Shown here piece after piece: positions 8,601-14,704 of a DNA stretch of 17,602 nucleotides. Both the position numbers and the translations under genes were made by a program. The stretch is taken from assembly GCA_014084085.1 (NCBI GenBank), contig NPFB01000204.1, positions 53,334-70,935 of the forward strand, in the 5' to 3' direction. The notes beneath the pieces were generated by a model. That model searched no databases. It was not told the DNA's origin and saw only the letters and a list, made by a program, of their open reading frames with translations. The number at the start of each line of letters is the position of its first letter. Position 1 is the stretch's first letter. The DNA comes from Hondaea fermentalgiana (lineage: Eukaryota > Sar > Bigyra > Thraustochytrida > Thraustochytriidae).

Positions 8601-10919
8601 GAGGACGCGAAAGAAGGCGCCCTCGCCAAGGCTGAGAAGTTGCATCAGCCGCGAAGGCTCTACTTCAGCGGGAGCACCAGACGGAGCAAGTTTGCGAAGC
8701 GTGGCGTCGTCAACGGAACCGTGATAGCCAAGGACCCGGAGGTGCCGCGAAAGCTCGGCGCGCGAGCATCGCGCGCCGCAATCTTGGAAAGCCACGTGTA
8801 ATTCTGAAGAGTAATGCTCGCGCTCGACCTGCAGAATGAGCATATTGATGAGGTCGATGCCGTGCAAGAGACCAGCGTACTCGCCGGCCGCAGTAGCTTG
8901 CTCGAGCTGACGGCGGATCACGCCGAGTACGGGAAACGCAGAGGCCTGGTCGGCTTCGTTCGCGAGAATTGTGAGGACGTGCTGAGGAAACTTCTCGGCA
9001 AGATTACGAAGCGTCTCCACGAGATAGGGATCGCCGAGGTGCGAGCGCACCACGTTATGGGTAATTTTGATCATGTCGAAGCGGGCCGCAAGGTTGGCCC
9101 GGTTAAGATGCTTGACAAGACTGCAAAAGAGCGCGAGGTTGGAGAGACGAATCTCATTGCCGACGTACGCGTATGCGTAGCTGGCGCTGTTTTCGCTTGC
9201 GACAAGAGCGCCACAGAGCTCGAGAAAGGCATTCGGAAAGTGTGAAAATTGCGCGAGCAGCTTTCGCAACGTATGCGTGGCGTTGCGCCAAAAGGCGTCG
9301 CAAGCTTCGGGACGGCCGGCAAAGGCCGCCGCACAAAGCTTTGCCACAAAGAGACAGTCTGACTCGCTATCAAGGAGCTCGTCGATGCCAAAGTTCTCGA
9401 TTGCCGTGGTGACGACGGGAAGGAGCGGATGAGCGAACTCGGTCTGTTTGCTGACGTTGCCGAGAGACTCGAAACCCGCCGCGTAGCTGCGTGAAAATGC
9501 GTTTTCGTCGGCGACGAAGGCGGCCCAGGCTAGACTTACGGCAGGCGCATCGAGTGCGATGACCGCGTCCTTGAGGTCTTCGCTGTAGCCAGCGCGGAGA
9601 CGGTCTAAAAGCGAGAGGATGCGTGACACGTAAGGAACGCGATTGATCAGGCTGCTTCGCTTGGGCCGAAGCAGTCGAAGCAGCAGCTTTTTCTCTCTTC
9701 GAACGGGCATGTGGAAGAGAATGCGTAAGAGCTGACGCTCCAGATTTTCGGGAAGGTCCTTGCGCTCCAAGATGGTCAGTGCATGATCCATGATAAACTC
9801 GCAGCGCTCATCGATGAACTCGCAAGCGAATTGGTGCCATTTGTTATCAGAAGCCGCCAGGTTGTCGTTGTCGGCAGCGGCGCGAGACATGAGCACGACG
9901 ACGTTGAGCAAGGCAGACTGTTCGCCTTGAAAGCGGCGCTCGACCTCGTTCAGAAGGCTCTCACTCCTGCGCAGGCCAAAGACAATCTCGTTGCTGTTGT
10001 CGCGAGCTAGCTTGATGTCGGCCTGAAGTGTCGCGCGAAAGCGATCGTCGCTGAGCGAGACGAGACCAACGACGGAGTCGATGGCATCGAGCTCGGCGAA
10101 GGAGCGCACGTCTGACAGCGCCTCTTCGACAGCGGCGCGTTTTGCGCTACTACGACGGACGATGCGGAGGATTTCGTGTCTCCTGGCGTTGGCGCGACGA
10201 ATGCCCAAGCCTACCTCTTCTTTTGCCCCGAGGAAGCGCGCCACCAACGCCCTGCCAGCAGCGTCACTCAAGTCCAGTCTTTCACAAACTTCATCTACAA
10301 AGTTGGCGCGCAAACGAGGAGTCTTGCCTGAAGCCTGGCTTCGAGCGGGCGCTGCGTCTTGCGATCGTCGCGGGAAGGCATCCAAGAGTTTGACGAGGCT
10401 ATCTCCGGGAAAGTGCGTCGCAATATCGTCCTCTTCGAGACTGGTGATGGCACCCATACCCCCCAGTCGCTCGCCAGTGCACGCGAGCGCCAGTGCCTCT
10501 GTGGTGAACCAGTCATGGCCCTGGTTTTCGAGACCGACAATTTTGAGGACATCTTCGCTCGAGAGCGAGTCTTTCACTGCGGTTAGCGCTGTGCTGCCGA
10601 GGCCACGTTTCGGGCTACTGTTGCCGTCGCTGTTGCCTGATGTTCCTCGTGGCATGAGTGCTAGCGAGAAGCCTTTTTCAGGAGTCGCTGGATCCCCCGT
10701 GCTCGAGGCGGTGGCGTCGTTTGCCTTGTTTGGACCTTGGTCAGTCTCCCCATTCTCACGCTGCTGCTGCTGCTGCTGCTGCTGTGTCGATGAAGACGAT
10801 TCCTCATTTGACTCGTTCCCTCCGGTGGCAGCCCCAAACGAGAATGTTGGTGCCGTGGTCGCGCTCGCAGCTGCGTCCGTGTTCGCCCCGTTGGCGGCGC
10901 CAAAGTTGAAGAAGCTCAT
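2673..10919 (-). CDS. NUP188: NUP188 scaffold nucleoporin fused to an acyl-protein-thioesterase-like hydrolase
   Basis: Role: inner-ring scaffold of the nuclear pore complex, plus a C-terminal hydrolase-like domain. Seen: 2748 residues, one uninterrupted frame (human NUP188 is about 1750). FFNFG (3-7) and FSFG (26-29) motifs and poly-Gln (46-53) open the protein. Residues about 1035-1150 match the NUP188 core pattern ('ELEPGLAAMLL', '...GALWYKR...', 'FFWDLMSFSL'). A Gly/Ser-rich linker precedes it (about 955-1020). A SAM-like segment is at about 1717-1762. NUP188 C-terminal helices seem to end near 2370, then poly-Gln (2394-2403). Residues about 2455-2735 match APT1/lysophospholipase: 'VVIWLPG' for VIFLHG, 'LGGFQSGGG' for LGGFSQGG, then Asp2683 and His2715. 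The ATG at 10919 follows an A-rich leader and gives the FG-like N-terminus. Minus strand, divergent from the HDAC gene. NUP188 identity is by remembered family pattern; the fusion is directly visible. Confidence 0.82.
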   Translation of the reverse strand: MSFFNFGAANGANTDAAASATTAPTFSFGAATGGNESNEESSSSTQQQQQQQQRENGETDQGPNKANDATASSTGDPATPEKGFSLALMPRGTSGNSDGNSSPKRGLGSTALTAVKDSLSSEDVLKIVGLENQGHDWFTTEALALACTGERLGGMGAITSLEEDDIATHFPGDSLVKLLDAFPRRSQDAAPARSQASGKTPRLRANFVDEVCERLDLSDAAGRALVARFLGAKEEVGLGIRRANARRHEILRIVRRSSAKRAAVEEALSDVRSFAELDAIDSVVGLVSLSDDRFRATLQADIKLARDNSNEIVFGLRRSESLLNEVERRFQGEQSALLNVVVLMSRAAADNDNLAASDNKWHQFACEFIDERCEFIMDHALTILERKDLPENLERQLLRILFHMPVRREKKLLLRLLRPKRSSLINRVPYVSRILSLLDRLRAGYSEDLKDAVIALDAPAVSLAWAAFVADENAFSRSYAAGFESLGNVSKQTEFAHPLLPVVTTAIENFGIDELLDSESDCLFVAKLCAAAFAGRPEACDAFWRNATHTLRKLLAQFSHFPNAFLELCGALVASENSASYAYAYVGNEIRLSNLALFCSLVKHLNRANLAARFDMIKITHNVVRSHLGDPYLVETLRNLAEKFPQHVLTILANEADQASAFPVLGVIRRQLEQATAAGEYAGLLHGIDLINMLILQVEREHYSSELHVAFQDCGARCSRAELSRHLRVLGYHGSVDDATLRKLAPSGAPAEVEPSRLMQLLSLGEGAFFRVLGLSLQGRRAQTRRFVFQAVKLVREVFRSHRGWRFASQAQRWDIGTRTTRILHRCAEMPFEMDGVRAKVMDDIMNDTATQDALIANILALKLPRAVFAQELVVASLDLLSTILELDGSGTQKIALLCRQDLAATVATYIGFPAEDDRIPCEFPLQRLAVRVLENFVVSLDAFRRAKQQKATGGGPKGRLLGGLKSGPGVADGIVSTASTHQGSAHGLGGASGSGGTSASFGGGASGGVPSVVAMLSKAAMLSDDVAKSISNGETATLGLLTTSLELEPGLAAMLLQNDAILENILGILRETSNFREAPRLYLVALEFIGALWYKRYSSIIARLLDLEPFFWDLMSFSLYQDIEEEKLLGFTSQAITAQKNQICARAWALEIMTLEIETNGVSGSFMELLRTLRKQDRDNAWLKQYPGASVSRHETTTASIKSSGVDLSAFRRHASAMVMPPPNADMFLHERRQHRFGLVASQQYNVDMLERVFPDEEDLVEDVRFQNCILALSEAQLMLLRAWKIYMETRCLITWDDQPAPDDLASPMNRKTGPADSLVSRTRSLSNVASKHWGDMTSYTLVTELAANLRDADADLFDNNHQQRYLLEMAEMFTSMLHFKIFERGTSAENMKSLLLDARIATPLAAFRKRPRAMRGEKLVLDSEDPSSPGSVQLIEWISRCLNNLLNYASPAGSSDAAQTRVFTLGVMRSLLAGLLMLFEVAGDDEADVGPCAKLANARMLALDPLAKVLSRYADQTEILDLCLPLLCLILSGLAPEQTLAVKALMDQNVFGLLQKSYVLHAETLGRRYADRQGLHIWLERNGLSDLSVKVLSATAPSATNKDVAPSGASTRGDAEPDNSSVISLALSSSSQDALTIHEEEDASVSAAAAAEAEADRAKGAKEKEAESRMREIARQLGYKTFEFRSRHRSSRNYRDLVGSKISSGYSDEAGLVDMSVIHLFLDFGITSVSELRTLDHAALQEMGIYKPSDRRRLLDIIDERSGNTHIGESYAHSSQASSASGPPSRPPMGMESDIPMSSAATSSSWTGAGTKGGSSRGASGGVSGARRPISRKVGFEAAQELKRGLLRLQLILHIFGAAARVDGTGVGPHLARLNILRALATDPLLRGVAGDKPFPASMDNRDNAASITFRGYTVQGERDPAHLVWCQALELAAILLDSNKTSKENRNVEPAFTFVAAHRGAILAALQAYKSADSVLTLGALEESLRVVDLLRAMSSHTQRWRLHGELYAPLLTAAWTMLHELVVGSEGARRSYFLEEFVRTFFTVSKAVPRLCICTRPVTPLEVDQDRQPVMESLQRKPLAGTPREKTSILRTSSIIEELRESEAETAPSSRGAVISQLDDGDISVLHVTIEYRVCSVVQQLLALLRSRQIVKHPRQLQTDEHTLQVLPRRDWGKAMIPFPLARGVGRQQHYSLHHSNHYESRPRSFSHGNLGEHAMHGGTLGTDAATPSVATLLSLLGYAKYRLHLAAKMGMSYEEDRGQDLRHPGSERWRRMLAYISSNTLYVLCMSLELSLHERDRLTAQGAQGGHEDSLQYTLSEQMLEDLQNRAVGGCDKIQKHLNEFSDDGAQSDAKLMALLKSRIETTLSFFEVRSDEPSSSDQSSQSRQYHHQQQQQQQQQQLVLSTPSHGIVESSTMIVEKRLAGDPKQLMNARSGKRFRMSLSRDIVPQGHGTPEGVVIWLPGPEDHPASWEAVFRDFGMPRVRFIIPDLGLERVPEPFAPGLHETLQLPGGPKLVASMLADAAEEMRRIKLRSKQSAQGKGGGSQYKDGGKAPRFPSQSAFPAIRELFALITPRNEDRDVAVEAARLVREAVIAQLHQGVLPQNIVLGGFQSGGGFALLSALLLAMESDPIVIGFVAGINAHLSLASEVLDSLLHLLLVKPSTQEMQLPKILMRNGALDVNVTPALAEVTARALHLAGAEVNFDTVQGLDHSQWTLDQMRLVWEMVSHQMSARSDSPAPDSNAR
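3711..3740 (-). repeat. CAA/CAG microsatellite (poly-Gln linker of NUP188 fusion)
   Basis: Ten TTG/CTG triplets on the plus strand encode about ten Gln on the minus strand (residues 2394-2403), just after His-His. The tract marks the flexible junction between the nucleoporin body and the hydrolase domain. Confidence 0.85.
10761..10784 (-). repeat. CAG microsatellite (N-terminal poly-Gln of NUP188 fusion)
   Basis: Eight perfect CTG triplets on the plus strand encode eight Gln (residues 46-53) between a Ser-rich and a charged segment of the NUP188 N-terminus. Confidence 0.85.
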
Positions 10920-10971
10920 TTTTTCTTATCTCGCCTCTCCGAGGCCAGCCAGGCCAGCCAGGCCAAATCGT

Positions 10972-10991
10972 AGCTCAGCTCAGCTCAGCTC
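10972..10991. repeat. (AGCTC)4 tandem repeat
   Basis: Four perfect AGCTC units in the presumed NUP188 5' leader or core promoter. A separate 9-bp tandem (GGCCAGCCA, 2.5 copies, 10943-10965) lies beside it, nearer the NUP188 start. Confidence 0.7.
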
Positions 10992-11167
10992 TCTCCGCGG
11001 CCGCCGCCTCGCCCGCGTCGCGCGCGCGCAGGACCCGCGGCCCCGCCCCGCCCCGCCTCGGCCTCGCGTCGCTCGCTCGCTTGCGTGCTTGCTTGCCTGC
11101 CTGCAAGCTTGGATGGATAAAATTGGTCTCCCTCGAGGAGCTTAGCAGAGCTCCGGCCGTCGTTACC

Positions 11168-11210
11168 CGCAAGTGGGCTATCCGCGGCGCCGCAAGTGCG
11201 CTATCCGCGA
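11168..11210 (+). promoter_or_regulatory. two tandem CGCAAGTNNNC(A/T)AT motifs
   Basis: Copy one (11168-11187) reads CGCAAGTGGGCTATCCGCGG and copy two (11191-11210) reads CGCAAGTGCGCTATCCGCGA, starting 23 bases apart. They match the tandem motifs upstream of the zinc-finger gene (479-520) in core sequence and in spacing. They lie 114-156 bp before the HDAC ATG. Confidence 0.55.
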
Positions 11211-11323
11211 AATCAGGACTCGGATTGTTTTGGTTGCAACGAAGGCGAGAAAGGAGGAAATAGGGCGGAGAGAGAGAGAGAGGAGGCAAGGCAAACATCT
11301 TTCGCTCGGACGCAACGACCGCG

Positions 11324-11433
11324 ATGGCCGGCATGGACGTGGACGAGGGCGCCAGCGCGGGCGCCGCGGGCGCCGCTGGCCAGACCGCCGCGCCCGCCGC
11401 CGGGGCGGACAAGTATGGGCTGCTGGAGAAATG

Positions 11434-11472
<39 letters not shown>

Positions 11473-11563
11473 GGCGCCCAAGGTGGCGCGCCAAGCCAAG
11501 GATGGCGATGGCGATGGCGATGACGATGACGACGATGATGACGATGACGACGATGACGATGAT

Positions 11564-11596
<33 letters not shown>

Positions 11597-13984
11597 GTGG
11601 ACGATGCCTCCGAGTTCATGCTGCATAACGCCACGGAAAAGGGCGATGTTGAGGCCGTGAAGCGGCTGATCGACTTGCATATGGCGTCCGTGCGCTATCT
11701 GGAGCACCGTAAGACGATCGCGGAGGACAACGAGGAAGACCCAGAGAGACGCAATCAGAAACTGCTCAAATGGGAAGCCACTCACCGCGCGAGACTCCTG
11801 GACAAGCGTGACCATGAAGGCTGCACAGCCTTGCACGTTGCGATTCTTTGGCGACAAATGGAATGCCTCCGTGTATTACTGGCAGCAGGCGCGAAAAAGA
11901 GACTTACGTGCAACTTGGCTCCTCTGTCACACCTGATCCTTGGCGTTGGATCCGTGGAAAAGTGTCGCGACTTCGCTCTCGAGGCGCTTGAGACTGTCCT
12001 CGCTGCGCAAGACCATCCCGCCGTGGTCGCGAACAGCCCGATTGGCTCGGATACGATTAATCTCGATGCCCAAGACGATCTCCAGAGGACGTGTCTGCAT
12101 CTTTGCGCAGAGTTCGATGAACCACAGGCTCTCGCCACGGTCATTCGTTGCGGCGGGGCCAATACCAAGTGGGAAATCACGGACCTCGAGGGAAGAAATG
12201 TGCTTCACATTGCGAGCCGAACAAGCCACGTTGAGATTCTCAAGACTGTTCTAGACAATGAGAGTGTCCCTGCTGAGACGCGCAAGGCGCTGGTGATGCA
12301 GGGCGACGAGTTTGGCATGACGCCCGTTCATGTTGCTGCTGCAAATGGTTTTGCTGAAGGTGTCAAGATTCTCCTCGCAACAGACGCGGAAGCGGCGTCG
12401 CGAAAAGACGCCCGGGGCCGCGTGCCGGCAGATTGGGCGCGGCTGCACGGCCACGAGGAGGTGCTCGCCGCTCTCGGCAGTGAAGGCGGCCTGCCCAATG
12501 GTGGTGCGTCTGCGCCCGGATCAAGCAAGAAGACGCTGATTCTCGCGCACGAGATTTGCGAGCGACACTACACGTGCAGGCCTGCGTGGACGCGCAATCG
12601 CGGATTTTTTGACGTGCCCCCAGAGAATGTGAACCGTCTCAAGGTGCTCTTGAATGACGAGATTGGTATCTTGCGTTCGGCACGGCTGGCGCCTTCGCTG
12701 GCGTGGGGCAAGCCAACACAGGCTGAGATCTCGGACATTCTCCGGGTTCATGACCACATGTACGTGTCGAAGATCCGCTCGTTCGCGGCACAGCTCGACG
12801 AGAATGAGATCGGAGAACTGGATAGCGACACGTCCATTTCGGGCAAGAGCTTTGAGGCCGCATTGTACGCGGCTGGCTCGGTTTGCAATGGCATTGACAG
12901 TGTGATGAAGGGCGAGTACCGCAATGTGTTTTGTGCCGTGCGACCCCCGGGCCACCATGCTGGCCCGCGCGGCGTCGTTACGAGTAAGCTGGACCCAGCT
13001 GGATCGTATGGATTCTGCCTGCTCAGCAACGCGGCAATCGGCGCTGCCTACGCGAGGAGCGTCTATCGACACCAGGGGGTGAAGAAGGTTGCGATCATTG
13101 ACTTTGATGTGCATCACGGCAATGGCACTGAGGCTTGCGTGAAGAACGTGGTGCCCGGCGAGCACAAGACTCGTCTCGACACGGCATTCTGCGATCTCCA
13201 GGTGACGCAGCCGACGTACAAGCCGTGGTTGAGCGAAGAAGATCCGGACAATATCTTTTTCGCTTCCATTCACGGCTATGGAAAACGCGTGCCTGGACTT
13301 GACCCGGATCCGTATGCGCCGCCGCAGGTGGGCATGTTTTACCCAAGCGACGGCGCCAACTATGGATTTGGCGATTACTCGAAGCCGGGGCCGGGCGATC
13401 CGCGTATCATCGACGTTGGACAGAACAGCAAGAGCCGCATGGAATGGCGTACGAGCTGGCGTGTTCATGTGCTGCCGAAGCTGGCCGAGTTCGCGCCAGA
13501 CCTTATTATCATTTCGGCAGGGTTTGATGCTCACGTGCGCGACGACATCAACATGGGCTACCTTTCGGTGCTGGAACACGACTACTATTGGCTGACGCGT
13601 CAACTTGTGAAGATTGCGAACAAGACTGCTAAGGGCAGGGTCGTTTCCGTTCTCGAAGGCGGCTACAAGATTCAAGGCCAGATCATCAGTCCCTTTGCGC
13701 GATCCGTGTGCGCACATGTTGCTGCGCTCACCGAGTCTTCAAGCACCGAGGTGTATGATGCGGAGGACTCTGTTTGGGAGCAGCAGCGTGAGCTGGATCT
13801 TGTCAAGGAGCGTGAGCAAGCCTTGGGTGCTCTTGCTGGCGAGCCAGAGCGTAAGCGCCCGCGCCGCGCGGCCGCGTCCAAAGAAATCGACTACGTCAAG
13901 CTCGACCGCGAGCTTCAAGCACAACAACAACAACAACAACAACAACAGCAAACCTCGAAGCAGGAACAAGGACAGGAGCAGTAA
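11324..13984 (+). CDS. ankyrin-repeat class II histone deacetylase
   Basis: Role: zinc-dependent lysine deacetylase, HDA1/HDAC6-type, acting on histones or other acetylated proteins. Seen: 886 residues. The N-terminus is Ala/Gly-rich, then two poly-Asp tracts (39-49, about 63-88). Five or six ankyrin repeats span about 100-385 ('GCTALHVAILW' at 166, 'NVLHIAS', 'TPVHVAAANG'). The deacetylase domain runs from about 402 to 800. Its active site is intact: RPPGHHA with His544/His545, DFDVHHGNGT with zinc ligands Asp595 and His597, SAGFDAH with Asp735, and EGGYK with Tyr781. Tyr, not His, at that place predicts a strong deacetylase unlike vertebrate class IIa. There is an insertion of roughly 28 residues between NGT and the next conserved strand. 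The C-terminus has a basic patch (KRPRR) and ten Gln. The start ATG is preceded by CCGCG and followed by G. Shares a promoter with NUP188. Confidence 0.92.
11438..11595 (+). repeat. GAC/GAT trinucleotide arrays encoding poly-Asp
   Basis: Two arrays (11438-11470 and about 11502-11595), split by a short KVARQAK-like segment, encode runs of Asp with a Gly-Asp stretch in between. GAC and GAT are mixed in the second array, so it is less prone to slippage than a pure repeat. This suggests selection for the acidic peptide. Confidence 0.85.
13922..13951 (+). repeat. CAA repeat encoding C-terminal poly-Gln of the HDAC
   Basis: Eight CAA, one CAG and one CAA encode ten Gln near the C-terminus. CAA/AGC-rich triplet-like sequence continues after the stop (to about 14035) with several in-frame stops. 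The coding end may therefore lie inside an expanded repeat. Confidence 0.8.
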
Positions 13985-14690
13985 TAGCAATAATAGCAAC
14001 CAAGCAAACGCAGCAATCGCAGCAATAGCAGCAGTGATGAAGAGAGAGATTCTGCCGGTAAACTACACTGTATAAGCGAGTTTGCTCTTTTGTTCGCACT
14101 CATCATTATTGGAAATTTGGCCTCACTCTCACGCGCCTGGGGGTGTGCGCGCGGGAGTCAGAGGTAGTGAAAGAGCCGTCATCGGCGCCTTGACACCACA
14201 GTTCACGGAAAAGGTCCGACTTTGTTCAGGACCCCGCTCGCTCCACATATGGATCAGTGACTCATGTCGCCTAGTCTGGTACGATATCGTACCAAACACA
14301 GTATACCTTGATCAGCGGCACTGTACCTACTGTCACGGTGTCCGGTGCGGGGCACAAGAGGGTGGGCAGAGCGCGCTCGGCGCGGGCGCGAGGCCAATTC
14401 GCTTCACGAGTCCGGCAACGCGCGAGGAGCGAGTGCGTGCGAGGGAGCGAGCGAGCGAGCCCGCCGCGTCGGGAGCCTGCGGAGAAGATCGGGTTTCCGT
14501 GAAAGCCTCGGTCGAGTTACGGCGTGAAGCCCGCGCGCGGCTTCGGCAGTGAGAGGGGGGGCGGTTACCCTCGTACAGCGCGAGGAAATCGACTGCTTTG
14601 TCGTCGCGGACGAACGAGCTCGACGGAAGGCCGTCGAGGAGGAGCTCGAGGAGAACGTGGCCGTGGCGCACGTCCGAAAGAAAATAAAAG
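13985..14690. other. intergenic region between HDAC and MOB1 genes
   Basis: No protein gene or tRNA was recognised. The left part should hold the HDAC 3' UTR; no AATAAA is seen, only AATAAT at about 13990 and TATAAG near 14070. CTCATCATTATT (14099-14110) repeats a 12-mer from 321-332. An 18-bp palindrome lies at 14277-14294. GGCAACGCGCG (14414-14424) is one mismatch from part of the promoter motif seen upstream of genes 1 and 3. The last 180 bp have coding-like composition (see the entry at 14528). Confidence 0.5.
14277..14294. promoter_or_regulatory. 18-bp perfect palindrome (TGGTACGATATCGTACCA)
   Basis: Perfect dyad symmetry over 18 bp centred on GATATC, followed closely by GTATAC and TGATCA palindromes. 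This is about 400 bp upstream of the MOB1 start. A dimeric transcription-factor site is one explanation; function unknown. Confidence 0.45.
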
Positions 14691-14704
14691 ATGAACTTTC
14701 TTAA
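14528..14704 (+). other. coding-like open frame overlapping the MOB1 start
   Basis: Frame 2 is open from after the TGA at 14525-14527 to a TAA at 14702-14704. From 14582 it reads as a charged, helix-like peptide (EEIDCFVVADERARRKAVEEEL and on) with GNN-biased codons. It has no ATG but has a possible acceptor (TACAG) ending at 14578. It overlaps the MOB1 ATG by 14 bases in another frame. It might be a last exon of an unseen upstream gene, a relic, or chance in GC-rich purine-biased DNA. Confidence 0.2.

Larger units (their letters stand above)
10920..11323. promoter_or_regulatory. bidirectional promoter region between NUP188 and ANK-HDAC genes
   Basis: 404 bp separate two divergent start codons, so both 5' leaders and core promoters must lie here. 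On the NUP188 side there is an A-rich leader right before the ATG, a 9-bp GGCCAGCCA repeat (10943-10965) and four AGCTC units (10972-10991). The middle is very GC-rich with TGCT/TGCC runs (about 11085-11107). The HDAC side carries two copies of the CGCAAGT motif and a GA run, then AGGCAAGGCAA (11284-11294), which also occurs 24 bases before the DECR2 start. No TATA box is evident. Confidence 0.65.

Noticed and set aside
12521..13717. Minus-strand frame of 398 codons opposite the HDAC domain
   Set aside because: The plus strand has a complete conserved catalytic domain; long antisense frames are common in GC-rich coding DNA.
14082..14552. Plus frame of 156 codons between HDAC and MOB1
   Set aside because: Arg-rich composition typical of GC-rich noncoding DNA, no recognisable motif, weak start context.
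13985..14690. Search for tRNA or other small RNA genes in the largest gap
   Set aside because: No A/B-box pair with cloverleaf arms could be found by eye; a tRNAscan or Infernal run would settle it.
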